From Pseudarthrobacter sp. PS3-L1 (GTDB taxonomy: Bacteria > Actinomycetota > Actinomycetes > Actinomycetales > Micrococcaceae), in the NCBI RefSeq assembly GCF_030063285.1, contig NZ_JASISU010000004.1:434001-498000 (forward strand): a stretch of 64,000 nucleotides of DNA, in the 5' to 3' direction. The notes below the pieces were generated by a model. The model was not told where the DNA came from. It was given only the letters and a program-made list of their open reading frames with translations, and did no database searches. Position numbers and translations under genes: made by a program. How positions within the stretch are numbered: the first letter of the stretch is position 1; every line of letters begins with the position of its first letter. Positions 9,183 to 18,725 of the stretch are shown piece after piece.

Positions 9183-10070
9183 TCAGATGCCAAAGGAATG
9201 GCGAAGTAAGACTTTGGCTGCCGAAAAATTACGGGAGACGATGGCTTTTGGCAACAAGACCAGAGAATGTGCCCGAGATGTCAGACGAAGCTTTGCCGCC
9301 CTCGAAGCCTTGCGCCATCCGTTCTCGTCGGCCTGTTGTGCCGAGACGGTGAAGTATTCCCTCTCTCCAGCAAAGCGTGACCCGTCGACAAGCTTGGTGG
9401 AAGAGGCACTGTTGGAGTGCCGTCGGTAGGAGAAGCAAACCGTTGGATCCAGGACCAAGAGATCACCCTGGTAGACCATGTCCATAACCAGGGCAAGGTC
9501 CTGGATGATGGGGAATCCGTCTCGGAAATCGACACTCCGGATCTTCTCGGTACGGAACGCCAGCGAGGGCCAGTAGAGCCAGTCACCGTGCATAAGGTTT
9601 GCAGCGAGATCCTCACCCGCGAGAATCTGCTGTCCATTTCCACGCGGACGAACGATGCGCTGCTTTACGGCATCGACAAGTGTGCTCACCACTTTGCCGT
9701 TTTCATCAATAATTTGGACACCGGGCTGGATGATGGCGGCATCAGGGAACTTCCGGTGTACTCCCATAACGACATCCACAAAGTTTGGCAGCAGGATGTC
9801 ATCGCAGCCCAGAATCACCAGCATCTCCTGCGACGCCATGGAAACGCAGGTGCGGTAGTTTTCGGTGATCCCCTGATTGGTGTCTTTACGGATGTAGCGG
9901 ACCCGCGAGTCGTGGATGTCAGCCATGAACGTGGCAATCTCATCGTTGGGATAGGCATCGTCTACGACCGTCAGGAGCCAGTCGTCTGATTCCTGCGCCA
10001 GAACGCTCCGGACTGTCTGTTTCATGTATTCTGGCTCGCCCCAGTAGGGAACGAAGATGTCGAGGGGCAT
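9183..10070 (-). CDS. family 2 glycosyltransferase
   Basis: GT-A fold enzyme of 295 residues using a nucleotide-sugar donor in the cytoplasm. The first strand IFVPYWGEPEYMKQTVRSVL begins at residue 4, VVDDAYPNDE near 35 is the first acidic motif and GCDDILLP near 85 is the second. No membrane helix is apparent. The start at 10070 places the first beta strand at the N terminus, as is usual for GT2. An upstream GTG at 10118 is also in frame and overlaps the previous stop (GTGA), which would suggest coupling; it would add 16 residues (IRWKCIIRSDRSDIY) with no obvious role. The acceptor is unknown; the neighbours suggest assembly of a rhamnose or deoxytalose glycan (inference). Confidence 0.86.
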   Translation of the reverse strand: MPLDIFVPYWGEPEYMKQTVRSVLAQESDDWLLTVVDDAYPNDEIATFMADIHDSRVRYIRKDTNQGITENYRTCVSMASQEMLVILGCDDILLPNFVDVVMGVHRKFPDAAIIQPGVQIIDENGKVVSTLVDAVKQRIVRPRGNGQQILAGEDLAANLMHGDWLYWPSLAFRTEKIRSVDFRDGFPIIQDLALVMDMVYQGDLLVLDPTVCFSYRRHSNSASSTKLVDGSRFAGEREYFTVSAQQADENGWRKASRAAKLRLTSRAHSLVLLPKAIVSRNFSAAKVLLRHSFGI

Positions 10071-10114
10071 GTATATATCACTTCTGTCGGAGCGGATGAT
10101 GCACTTCCAGCGGA

Positions 10115-10528
10115 TCACTGATCGCTGGGTTCCTGCAAGCCTTCGGAACGGGAATAATCTGTGGGCGCGGCCATGGTGTCCAGCCGGGTTTCAAGCCGCT
10201 CTATGTGGGCGCGGAGAATTGCGGCTTCTTCCGCAAGGGTTCTGGTTTCATCCTCCACAACTGAAATTTCCCATGAAAGGTGGAGACAGACGCCAAGGGC
10301 CAGCAGAATGCTCATTGCGAACAGCAGGTTCGAGGGGACTTGAACGCCGACCATCCCTGCAATGATGGCCAAGAGCTGGGGAAAGGCTGCAAGCACCAGG
10401 GTGGCTAGGCCTACTACAAGCCAGAGTGCGGCGTATTTTTCCCTGAGCTTCTTTCGTCGCAGCATGTCGATGACAACGACGACAATGAGCAGGGCCAGCA
10501 CGAAGGCTGCCAAAACAGACAAGGTCAT
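10115..10528 (-). CDS. DUF2304 family small membrane protein
   Basis: A 137-residue protein. Residues about 3-21 (LSVLAAFVLALLIVVVVID) form a first transmembrane helix, then a basic stretch RRKKLREKYAALWLVVGLAT leads into a second helix and a third lies near residue 70-88. The last 45 residues (VEDETRTLAEEAAILRAHIERLETRL) are predicted coiled coil. The KLREKYALLW-type motif after the first helix is diagnostic of DUF2304, whose members are regularly encoded beside dolichol-phosphate-sugar synthase-like GT2 genes. The ATG at 10528 overlaps the upstream GT2 stop as ATGA, so translation is coupled. The role is not established; an accessory or membrane anchor for the GT2 is a reasonable inference. 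Confidence 0.87.
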   Translation of the reverse strand: MTLSVLAAFVLALLIVVVVIDMLRRKKLREKYAALWLVVGLATLVLAAFPQLLAIIAGMVGVQVPSNLLFAMSILLALGVCLHLSWEISVVEDETRTLAEEAAILRAHIERLETRLDTMAAPTDYSRSEGLQEPSDQ

Positions 10529-11274
10529 GCCTTTACGGTGGGGGATTGGTCGTAGCGCTGGGCAGATGGCCGCCGTGTCAGGGCGAAGAGGAGAGCAAAG
10601 ACGGAGCGTCCGAGGTAGATCGCTGACTTTATCGGGTTGTGGCTGGGAGTCCCACCCTGGCGCGGGCGCATTTCCACGGGCACCTGGGTGATCCGGCATC
10701 CAGAGCGGATAGCAACCACGAGGGAATCAATCGTGTCACCCAGGTATTCAGCTGGATAGTGATCGATGAACTGGTCAATTCCCCGGGCATTTGCTGCCTT
10801 GAAGCCTGACGTCACATCGGTCAGTCGGGTGTGGGCAAGGCCGGAGATGACCTTGGCCAGCAACACCATTGCCCAGCGGCGTGGCCCGGACACTTTGTAG
10901 GAACCACGGTCGGCGAACCGAGCCCCGATGGAAATATCTGCCTCGCCCAGTCCAGCAAGTACACGACTTATTTCCTTGGGATGGTGCTGGCCGTCAGCGT
11001 CCACCTGGATGACGGCGTCGTAGTTATTTCGCTTGGCATATTTGAAGCCGGCACGCATTGCTCCACCTACGCCCAGGTTGAAGGGAAGCTCAAGCACAAC
11101 CGCTCCAGCCGCGGTAGCCACGGCCGACGTCTGGTCGGTTGAACCATCGTTGACCACCAGGACATCGTAGGAGTCCTGAAGTGCCAGGACTTCCCTCACT
11201 GTGTTGCCCACAGACTCAGCTTCGTTCCAGGCTGGCATGATCACCAGGGCGCGAGTGTAGGGACGCATCGACAT
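10525..11274 (-). CDS. family 2 glycosyltransferase, polyprenyl-phosphate sugar synthase-like
   Basis: A 249-residue GT-A enzyme resembling dolichol-phosphate mannose/glucose synthases, which load a sugar on a polyprenyl phosphate for use by extracytoplasmic GT-C enzymes. PAWNEAESVGNTVREV near 13-28, VVNDGSTDQT near 40-49 and the metal site QVDADGQH near 93-100 are clear. There are no C-terminal transmembrane helices, in contrast with some family members; the coupled DUF2304 protein downstream could supply membrane attachment (inference). The start ATG at 11274 was chosen because it precedes the first strand; a second ATG lies six bases on. It is the first gene of the operon that continues through DUF2304, GT2 and the SDR, and is divergent from the flippase gene. 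Confidence 0.88.
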   Translation of the reverse strand: MSMRPYTRALVIMPAWNEAESVGNTVREVLALQDSYDVLVVNDGSTDQTSAVATAAGAVVLELPFNLGVGGAMRAGFKYAKRNNYDAVIQVDADGQHHPKEISRVLAGLGEADISIGARFADRGSYKVSGPRRWAMVLLAKVISGLAHTRLTDVTSGFKAANARGIDQFIDHYPAEYLGDTIDSLVVAIRSGCRITQVPVEMRPRQGGTPSHNPIKSAIYLGRSVFALLFALTRRPSAQRYDQSPTVKA

Positions 11275-11449
11275 AGTAACCAATCTATACCAGAGCCCGG
11301 TCCGGAGAGTCAGTCCGGTGGGACTCCGCGCGCCTAAGCCGTGTGGCGCCTCACGTCGGATGGACTGCCGGGACAATTGGGTGTCTGCAGGACAGGAGTG
11401 CCAGCGGATGAGTGTCTTGGTCCAGGAAAGCACCATTTAGACTTGGCTC

Positions 11450-12766
11450 ATGACGGACCCAGCATCGCTTTCTGAGAATCAAAGCCCGGGTGCTTCCCTG
11501 AGTAATCAGCGGACGGAGGTCAAGAGTCCCGCGATTGCTGGACGTCAGGCTGCCTCCGTGGGCCTTGCCTCCCTGATGGCGGCAGCTTCAGGGTATGTGG
11601 TGATCTGGTTTGCGCCGATTGTCCTGAGCAAGGCAGACAATGCTGAGTTCCTAGCCTTCTGGTCCGCGTTATTCCTGTTGTTCGGGGTCATTGGGGGACT
11701 GCAAACAGAGGTCATCCGATCGTCCAGTTATTTCACGTCCGCGTCTCCCGTGGCGAGAAGCGCAAAACCGGTACGCCTGCTCAGCGTGGTGGCAGGACTG
11801 GCTGCCTGCGTGGCAGTGCTGGTGTTGGCGACGGGTCCGCTGTGGGGTCCTGCGGTTCTTGGCACCCGCTGGTGGCTCCTCTGCCTCGTCCTTGCTGGTG
11901 CGGCGGCCCTGTTCTGTTTCCACAGCGCTCTGGCCGGAGCACTCAGTGGCCAGCAGAAGTGGGGGCACTTTTCCGCGTTGATTGCCGGTGAGGCCCTGTT
12001 ACGCCTTGTGGTGGTGATCGCCATCGGAGTGCTTGCTGCATCAACGAGTGGTCTGGCCGTGGGTGCCGGTGCTGGCGCCTGTGCGTGGGTTGTTCTGGTT
12101 CTTCTCAGCGGTCCTGCACGCCGGGCCCTGGCCACGCCCCTTGATGTGAGAGTTCCTGACTTTCTGCGCAAGGTTGGCCACGCCAGTATGTCCACGGCAG
12201 CGAGTGCGGTTCTTGTAGTGGGGTTCCCCATCTTGTACCGAATCACCACGTCAGAGGCTACTTATCTTGCCTCCGCGCCGCTCCTTCTTGCCATCGTCCT
12301 CACCCGTGCGCCGCTGATGGTGCCGCTGGGTACTTTTCAAAGCGTCGCCGTGTCGCATTTTGTTCAGAACCGCGATGCTGGTCTTGCCGCTATGCGGCCC
12401 ATTGCGCTTGCCTTAGCTGGAGTGGCTTTCGTTGGCTCTGTTGCGGCCTACTTCTTGGGACCGTGGCTCATGAGCTTGCTGTTCGGGGCAGACTATCGGG
12501 TGGATGGATGGGTTCTCGCTGGACTGATGCTGGCAGCCAGCGTCTTGGCCCTGCTGACGCTCACCGGCGGCATGTGTGTGGCCCTAGATCGCCACCGTGT
12601 ATCCTCAGCCGGCTGGGTCAGTGCTAGTGTCGTGGCTTTTTTCGTTCTGCTGTTGCCTCTCGGACCGGATCTCCGAGCCGTGACAGCGTTGGTGGTTGGG
12701 CCGGTCGTAGGTCTGATCATTCACGTCACGGCACTGTCTCGCCGTACCCGCACTGTAGTTCGTTGA
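11450..12766 (+). CDS. flippase-like polytopic membrane protein (oligosaccharide transporter/Wzx-like)
   Basis: A 438-residue protein made almost entirely of hydrophobic segments, about 12 to 14, with short polar loops. The start region GRQAASVGLASLMAAASGYVVIWFAPIVLSKAD and the central RKVGHASMSTAASAVLVVGFPIL resemble the two MATE-like halves of polysaccharide flippases (MOP superfamily). No catalytic motif is expected. It would move a lipid-linked oligosaccharide or related molecule across the membrane. The presence of both this protein and an ABC exporter in one locus suggests two export routes or two glycans. The start ATG at 11450 is followed by a polar 30-residue N terminus before the first helix. 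Identification is by topology and context only. Confidence 0.72.
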   Translation: MTDPASLSENQSPGASLSNQRTEVKSPAIAGRQAASVGLASLMAAASGYVVIWFAPIVLSKADNAEFLAFWSALFLLFGVIGGLQTEVIRSSSYFTSASPVARSAKPVRLLSVVAGLAACVAVLVLATGPLWGPAVLGTRWWLLCLVLAGAAALFCFHSALAGALSGQQKWGHFSALIAGEALLRLVVVIAIGVLAASTSGLAVGAGAGACAWVVLVLLSGPARRALATPLDVRVPDFLRKVGHASMSTAASAVLVVGFPILYRITTSEATYLASAPLLLAIVLTRAPLMVPLGTFQSVAVSHFVQNRDAGLAAMRPIALALAGVAFVGSVAAYFLGPWLMSLLFGADYRVDGWVLAGLMLAASVLALLTLTGGMCVALDRHRVSSAGWVSASVVAFFVLLLPLGPDLRAVTALVVGPVVGLIIHVTALSRRTRTVVR

Positions 12767-12850
12767 CGTGCCGTCCTCACAACGTAGTCGTACCTGGTGT
12801 TCTCAAATCGAGATTCTGGCCTGGGGCCGGCGAAAGTGAGAGATCCACGC

Positions 12851-13981
12851 TTACGATGACGCTGCATAGCGGTAGGCGTCTACGTGCAGATCAGCGCATC
12901 GCTGCCATGTGAATTTTTGGACTTGGGCCAGGCCCAGAGACTGCAGCTGCTCTGTCCGCCCAATGGCACGAACAATCGCGGCTGCCATGGCGTCAGCATC
13001 GGTCGGATCAAAGAGCTCTGCTGCGTTACCAACAATTTCTGGGAGCGATCCCGCGGTTGAGCAGGCCACCGGGCATCCCGATGCCATCGCTTCCAACGGG
13101 GGCAGGCCGAAACCTTCGTAGAGGCTGGGGAACACCATGCAGGCGGCGCTCCGGTAAAGCTCGCGAAGTTCGTTTAGGGGGACCAGCCCACGGATTTCGA
13201 CGTTGCGAGGAACATTTTCCAGGCTTTCCAACGCTCCTCCGGTAAGGATGAGTCGCAGGTCTGGGTGCGTAGTCTCCAGCAGCCGCATTGCGTCGAAGAG
13301 GCGGGCGTGATTTTTGTGCTTCCATCCCCGAGCCGGGTAGAGAATAAATCGGCTGTCACGAGGTTCAAGATTGGCTGTGAAATCGTCGGAATTTACTCCC
13401 AGATGGGCAATGAAGATCTTGTCGGGATCGATACCCAGATTTCGGACGATGCTCTGCTTTGAAAACTCGCTTATGGTAACTACCGCCTCGGCTTCCTTAG
13501 CTGCCTGTTCGTAAAAAACCCGGCGGTAGAGCTTGTCTGCTGCACCGAAGAGCTCGGGAAGATCTAGGTGTTGAAGATCGTGCAGGGTCTGGACAAAAGG
13601 CACGCTGCGAGGAGGCTTGGGCAATGGCACCGTTAGAGGAGCGTGGTAGACATCCATGGGAGCCATGGAGCGGAGAATCCTTCTTCGTCCGAACGTTCCG
13701 GCGGCCAGCGAGGCGATCCGGGCTGCAGAGCCTGGTTTGCCGAACCGTCCCGGGATGACAATTTCGGCCGTTGGTGCCGAGAATCCATGGGCTGCTTGGC
13801 TGACGTAGCTCGTGACGTTCACCCGGGACGATCTGCCCAACGCGTGGACAATTTCTCGTGCGTAGGTCTCACTCCCACCCATTCCGCCGGGCACAAGCGT
13901 AAGCAGAGAAATACCTACGTTGAGGGGCTCGTTCAGGTGGTCGGCGCCGGCGGCGAGTGATGTGTCGTCGGGAGTAGTCAT
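12851..13981 (-). CDS. family 4 (group 1) glycosyltransferase
   Basis: GT-B fold enzyme of 376 residues. The N-terminal half shows VPGGMGGSETYAREIVHAL near 32-50, the acceptor-side loop of GT4 enzymes. The C-terminal donor domain shows YPARGWKHKNHARLFDAM near 214, GLVPLNELRELYRSA near 264 and the EX7E motif EGFGLPPLE with the following AMASGCPVACSTAGSLPEIVG near 287-315. These retaining enzymes use NDP-sugars at the cytoplasmic face; rhamnosyl or mannosyl transfer are both common in this subgroup and cannot be told apart here. It converges with the flippase gene and is followed on the same strand by nothing closer than that gene. The ATG at 13981 starts a short polar lead. Confidence 0.9.
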   Translation of the reverse strand: MTTPDDTSLAAGADHLNEPLNVGISLLTLVPGGMGGSETYAREIVHALGRSSRVNVTSYVSQAAHGFSAPTAEIVIPGRFGKPGSAARIASLAAGTFGRRRILRSMAPMDVYHAPLTVPLPKPPRSVPFVQTLHDLQHLDLPELFGAADKLYRRVFYEQAAKEAEAVVTISEFSKQSIVRNLGIDPDKIFIAHLGVNSDDFTANLEPRDSRFILYPARGWKHKNHARLFDAMRLLETTHPDLRLILTGGALESLENVPRNVEIRGLVPLNELRELYRSAACMVFPSLYEGFGLPPLEAMASGCPVACSTAGSLPEIVGNAAELFDPTDADAMAAAIVRAIGRTEQLQSLGLAQVQKFTWQRCADLHVDAYRYAASS

Positions 13982-13996
13982 GATCGGTATCCTAAC

Positions 13997-14027
13997 GTCC
14001 CGGCGGCCCTACCTGGGTCGCCGGGAC
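13997..14027 (-). terminator. hairpin downstream of the GH25 gene
   Basis: GTCCCGGCG and CGCCGGGAC form a 9-bp perfect outer stem around a 13-base interior that can pair further (GCCC with TGGGT). It lies 25 bases beyond the GH25 stop and just before the GT4 start, so it may end the lysozyme transcript. There is no T-run. Confidence 0.5.
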
Positions 14028-14052
14028 ATTGGCATAGCCTCGATGAGGCAGG

Positions 14053-15867
14053 TCAGGGCAGGATGGCGTCGACGCTCAGCCGGGAGAGACTGTTGGTGAG
14101 TTGCCAGCTGCCGTTACGAACAATGCCTAGTGTTGACGTCCTGTTGCCGTCCCAGTCGCCGGACACTGGAGTGTCGCTTCCGACGCCGAACCAGACCATT
14201 GTTGAGACGCGAGGATTGCGGACCTGGTTGCTGAGCCACCACTCACCGTTGCGCCAGACGCCGATGCCGGCTTTGCCGTCTCCGTCCCAGTCGCCGACAA
14301 GTGGGGTATCAGTGGAAATACCGAAGATCGACATCTCGTCGACCGTAGGTCGTGCGATGTTGTAGGCAACCTGGAAACTCGACTTGCGCCAGATCCCGAT
14401 GGAGTCACGGCCCGAGCCGTTCCAGTCGCCAACAAGGGGCTTATCAGAACCGATCCCGAATTCAACCACGCGGGTTATGGAAAGAGTCCGAATATCGTCG
14501 ACCAGCCACCAGTAGCCGTTGCGGACAATACCGATTCCACCTCTGCCATCACCATTCCAGTCACCAGCAACTGGTTTGTCACCGGGATCGCCATAGCGAA
14601 AACAGCTTCTGGAGGATGTGGGGAGCTGAACGCACCAAAGACCATCCTTAAACCACCCGGCGTAGGTTTTTCCATCGCCTCCCCATTTACCGGTGATAGA
14701 TGTGGCGCCTGCTGGCGGATTCAGTGGTTGATTGTCTGGAGAAGACGCGAGCTGGCGAAGTTGTTGGAGCGAACCGTTGAACACATTTTGGTCCCCCGGG
14801 AACGTGGCCCTAACGGTTTGCCCTGCGTCGGCGTAATCATTTGCGTACTGCCAGATCGTGTATGCGGGCCAGCCGCCCGGAATCCTCGGCGAGTTGGTGT
14901 AGTAGGACGCAAGCCAGAGCGGGTTGGACTGGCTGAATTCGGTGGTGTTACCAACACAGTCCTGCCAGAAGTAGTAGCTCGTGTAGATCATGGCTTGCTT
15001 GTTGGTCAGCGACTTGACGGTTCGCGTGAAATCCCGGATCCACGTGGCCATCTGGGACGCGCTGAGCCCGTAGCATTTCGCCCCGTAGGGGTTATCCTCA
15101 ATATCCAGGACCGGAGGCATGGTGGCGCCGTCGGCACTCCACTGACCGCCGTTCTGAACGAAAAACGCAGCCTGGGCCGCGCCGGCGGATACGTTGGGGA
15201 GAGCGAAGTGGTAGGCGCCCCGGATTAGCCCTGCCGCCTTAGACCCGTTGTACTGCGATGTGTAGTTGGGGTTCTTGTAAGCCACGCCTTCTGTTGCTTT
15301 GATATAGCCAAATTTGGCTCCGTTGTTGCTTACCACGGACCAGTTGACGGTGCCCTGCCACGAAGAGACATCCAGTCCTAGGGGCAGGCCTTGCGTGCCT
15401 GCGGGTTGCTCTGGAACGGTGGCCTCTTGCCCTGGAGCTGCCAAGAGTTCCGGCTGACTGCGGCGCTGCGCATCCATGGGCGGATTGAGACCTGCTTTAC
15501 CCATCGAGGCAGAGCCCGGCGTTTGCTTAGCGGTATCCGAGGCCTGTGCGGGTTCGGAGGCCTGTGACTCTTGAGGAACAGCCGGGGCGGATACCTTGGG
15601 TGCTGGCGGCGTTGCGGCTTTGCTTGGCGTCGTAGCCGGTGTGGCCTCCGGCTTGGGTGCCTCCGGCTTGGGTGCCGACGGCTTGGTGGAAGATGCGGTG
15701 GCTTTTGCGCTAGGTGCCATGGGCACTGCCGGTGAAGTCGAGGTGGTGCCAGAGACCGTTGGCGCCGGGGATGGTGGGCTGGCGACTGGATTGCCGGGAA
15801 GTGCGCCACCCAGGCTCACGGATCCCGCCAGCGCAAGGGTTGTTAGCAGTAGAAACGGACTATGCAC
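14053..15867 (-). CDS. secreted GH25 muramidase with Pro-rich linker and C-terminal repeat domain
   Basis: Cell-wall lytic enzyme cleaving the beta-1,4 bond between MurNAc and GlcNAc. A hydrophobic export signal (FLLLTTLALAGSVSLGGA) is followed by about 140 residues rich in Pro, Ala, Ser and Thr with KPEAPKPEA repeats. The GH25 domain covers roughly residues 170-375: GLDVSSWQG supplies the first acidic residue, GYIKATEG and VLDIEDNPYG carry the catalytic D-x-E, and IYTSYYFWQD and LWLASY follow. Five tandem units with G-D-W-x-G-x-G (GDWNGDG, GDWNGSG, GDWDGDG, GDWDGN and a first GKWGGDG) occupy the last about 210 residues and look like a beta-propeller or wall-binding module. The GTG at 15867 is used because it gives a short lead to the signal; earlier in-frame starts up to 16053 would overlap rmlB, which is divergent. 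The exact start is uncertain. Confidence 0.86.
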   Translation of the reverse strand: MHSPFLLLTTLALAGSVSLGGALPGNPVASPPSPAPTVSGTTSTSPAVPMAPSAKATASSTKPSAPKPEAPKPEATPATTPSKAATPPAPKVSAPAVPQESQASEPAQASDTAKQTPGSASMGKAGLNPPMDAQRRSQPELLAAPGQEATVPEQPAGTQGLPLGLDVSSWQGTVNWSVVSNNGAKFGYIKATEGVAYKNPNYTSQYNGSKAAGLIRGAYHFALPNVSAGAAQAAFFVQNGGQWSADGATMPPVLDIEDNPYGAKCYGLSASQMATWIRDFTRTVKSLTNKQAMIYTSYYFWQDCVGNTTEFSQSNPLWLASYYTNSPRIPGGWPAYTIWQYANDYADAGQTVRATFPGDQNVFNGSLQQLRQLASSPDNQPLNPPAGATSITGKWGGDGKTYAGWFKDGLWCVQLPTSSRSCFRYGDPGDKPVAGDWNGDGRGGIGIVRNGYWWLVDDIRTLSITRVVEFGIGSDKPLVGDWNGSGRDSIGIWRKSSFQVAYNIARPTVDEMSIFGISTDTPLVGDWDGDGKAGIGVWRNGEWWLSNQVRNPRVSTMVWFGVGSDTPVSGDWDGNRTSTLGIVRNGSWQLTNSLSRLSVDAILP

Positions 15868-15961
15868 GGTACTCCAGGAGACTATGGGGGCGGTGAGGCT
15901 GAAGGTGCCTCTGGGAAGAGAGTAACTAATTGTGCGGCAAGTAACCACGACGAGCGATTGA

Positions 15962-17005
<1,044 letters not shown>

Positions 17006-17009
17006 GGAC

Positions 17010-18416
17010 ATGTCGATCGAGTTCTCCAAGAAGCTTACTTTCCACGAAACTCCCATTCCGGGCGTCGTCCTTTATGACCTGCCGGTTCACGGTGATAACC
17101 GTGGCTGGTTCAAGGAAAACTGGCAGCGCGAGAAGATGGTCGCTCTGGGTCTACCTGATTTTCGGCCGGTCCAGAACAATGTCTCCTTTAATGAGAAGGC
17201 AGGGACCACTCGGGGCATTCATGCTGAGCCGTGGGACAAGTTCATTTCTGTAGCCACCGGGCGGATTTTCGGCGCTTGGGTTGACCTACGCGAGGGCCCG
17301 TCCTTCGGTGCTGTTTTTACCGCCGAAATGGACGCAAGCCAGGCGATTTTCATTCCCCGTGGAGTGGGCAACGCCTTCCAAACGTTGGAGGACAACACCG
17401 CCTACACCTATCTGGTCAACGATCATTGGTCTGCAGACGCCCAGGGTCAGTACACATTCTTGAACCTTGCCGATGAAAGTGCAGCCATTGTCTGGCCGAT
17501 CGGTCTGGAAAGCGCGGAACTCTCGGAGAAGGACAAGGCACACCCGAGACTGGTAGATGTTGTTCCCATGCCGGGGCGTAAAACGCTGGTGATCGGCGCC
17601 GACGGCCAGTTGGGCAAAGCGCTCCGGGAACTTTACGACGGCGACCCATCCGTGGAGTTCGCGGCCCGGGCCGAGTTCGACCTTACCAACGCCTTGGCGT
17701 TCACCGATCGTAACTGGAAGAACTACTCCACGATCATCAACGCGGCGGCCTACACAGGCGTAGACACTGCCGAGACTCCGGAAGGCCGCAGGGCTGCGTG
17801 GGACATCAACGTCACAGCTGTCGCTGCCCTTGCGCGGACCGCCCTCGAGCATGACCTGACTTTGGTGCATATCTCCTCGGACTACGTTTTCGACGGCGAC
17901 CGCGACAATCACCACGAGGAGGAACCCTTCAGTCCGCTCGGTGTCTACGGGCAAACCAAAGCGGCCGGAGACGCGATTGTCAGCGTTGTTCCCCGTCACT
18001 ACATTGTGAGGACCAGTTGGGTGATTGGCGCGGGAAACAACTTCGTCCGCACTATGGCATCCCTGGCCGAACGGGGCATCGAACCCTCAGTGGTCAACGA
18101 CCAATTTGGCCGGCTGAGCTTCACGGAAGACATCGCCGCGGGTATCAAGCACCTGCTCGAAACGGGGGCCACTTCCGGCACCTACAATTTCTCCAACGAC
18201 GGCGACCCGCAGTCTTGGGCAGAAATCGCCGCGGACGTCTACGAACTCTCCGGCAAACCACGCTCATCAGTGACAGGCGTCAGCACAGCGGAGTACTTCA
18301 ACGGCAAAGCCGCAGCACCACGGCCTCTGAACAGTGGCTTGGACCTGAACAAAATCAAGTCCACCGGCTTCACGCCCCGTAGCTCACGCAGCAGGCTCGC
18401 AGCATACCTGGCTTAG
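17010..18416 (+). CDS. fused RmlC-RmlD: dTDP-4-keto-6-deoxyglucose 3,5-epimerase / dTDP-4-keto-rhamnose reductase
   Basis: A 468-residue bifunctional enzyme that finishes dTDP-L-rhamnose. Residues about 1-190 form the RmlC cupin: GDNRGWFKENWQREKM near 27, TRGIHAEPWDKFI near 70 with the catalytic His, and IPRGVGNAFQTLEDNTAYTY near 112. From about 193 the RmlD half begins RKTLVIGADGQLGKAL, a truncated GxxGxxG NADPH site; VHISSDYVFDGD near 290 and YGQTKAAGD near 312 carry the Ser/Thr and Tyr-Lys residues. Fusions of this kind are common in Micrococcaceae and relatives. The ATG at 17010 lies four bases after the rmlB stop with AGGG upstream. A hairpin with T-run follows at 18456. Confidence 0.93.
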   Translation: MSIEFSKKLTFHETPIPGVVLYDLPVHGDNRGWFKENWQREKMVALGLPDFRPVQNNVSFNEKAGTTRGIHAEPWDKFISVATGRIFGAWVDLREGPSFGAVFTAEMDASQAIFIPRGVGNAFQTLEDNTAYTYLVNDHWSADAQGQYTFLNLADESAAIVWPIGLESAELSEKDKAHPRLVDVVPMPGRKTLVIGADGQLGKALRELYDGDPSVEFAARAEFDLTNALAFTDRNWKNYSTIINAAAYTGVDTAETPEGRRAAWDINVTAVAALARTALEHDLTLVHISSDYVFDGDRDNHHEEEPFSPLGVYGQTKAAGDAIVSVVPRHYIVRTSWVIGAGNNFVRTMASLAERGIEPSVVNDQFGRLSFTEDIAAGIKHLLETGATSGTYNFSNDGDPQSWAEIAADVYELSGKPRSSVTGVSTAEYFNGKAAAPRPLNSGLDLNKIKSTGFTPRSSRSRLAAYLA

Positions 18417-18455
18417 TTCTGGATCCCTTCGTGATCTGAAACTAAACCACGGACA

Positions 18456-18486
18456 TGGCTTCCATCGGTTGATGGGGGCTTTTTCC
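18456..18486 (+). terminator. rho-independent terminator after rmlCD
   Basis: GCTTCCATC and GATGGGGGC pair over nine bases with two G-U pairs around the loop GGTT, and TTTTT follows. This is 40 bases beyond the rmlCD stop. The remaining about 240 bases up to tadA hold no gene that I can support and presumably carry the tad promoter. Confidence 0.55.
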
Positions 18487-18725
18487 GTCTCTCGCTTCTT
18501 ATGGCGCTGCCGTTTGTGGCGCGGAGTCACGAAGGTCTTCTCGCCTGGGCGGAGGAAATAAAGCTCGAAAGTCTGATGCCCCTGGTGGTGAACAAGTCTC
18601 GTGTGACTGATGGTTCGCGTCTATCCACATAGATGTATCCGCACCCTAGTCAGGCTCCCTACGGATCCCTAAGCTGAACCCACATTGCGCCGCCGCTGCG
18701 GCCCAGCCGGTCGAGGGGATGTCCC

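Noticed and set aside
14053..14700. Repeats in this region as a CRISPR array or tandem DNA repeat
   Set aside because: They are protein repeats of the lysozyme, with diverged DNA and no uniform spacers.
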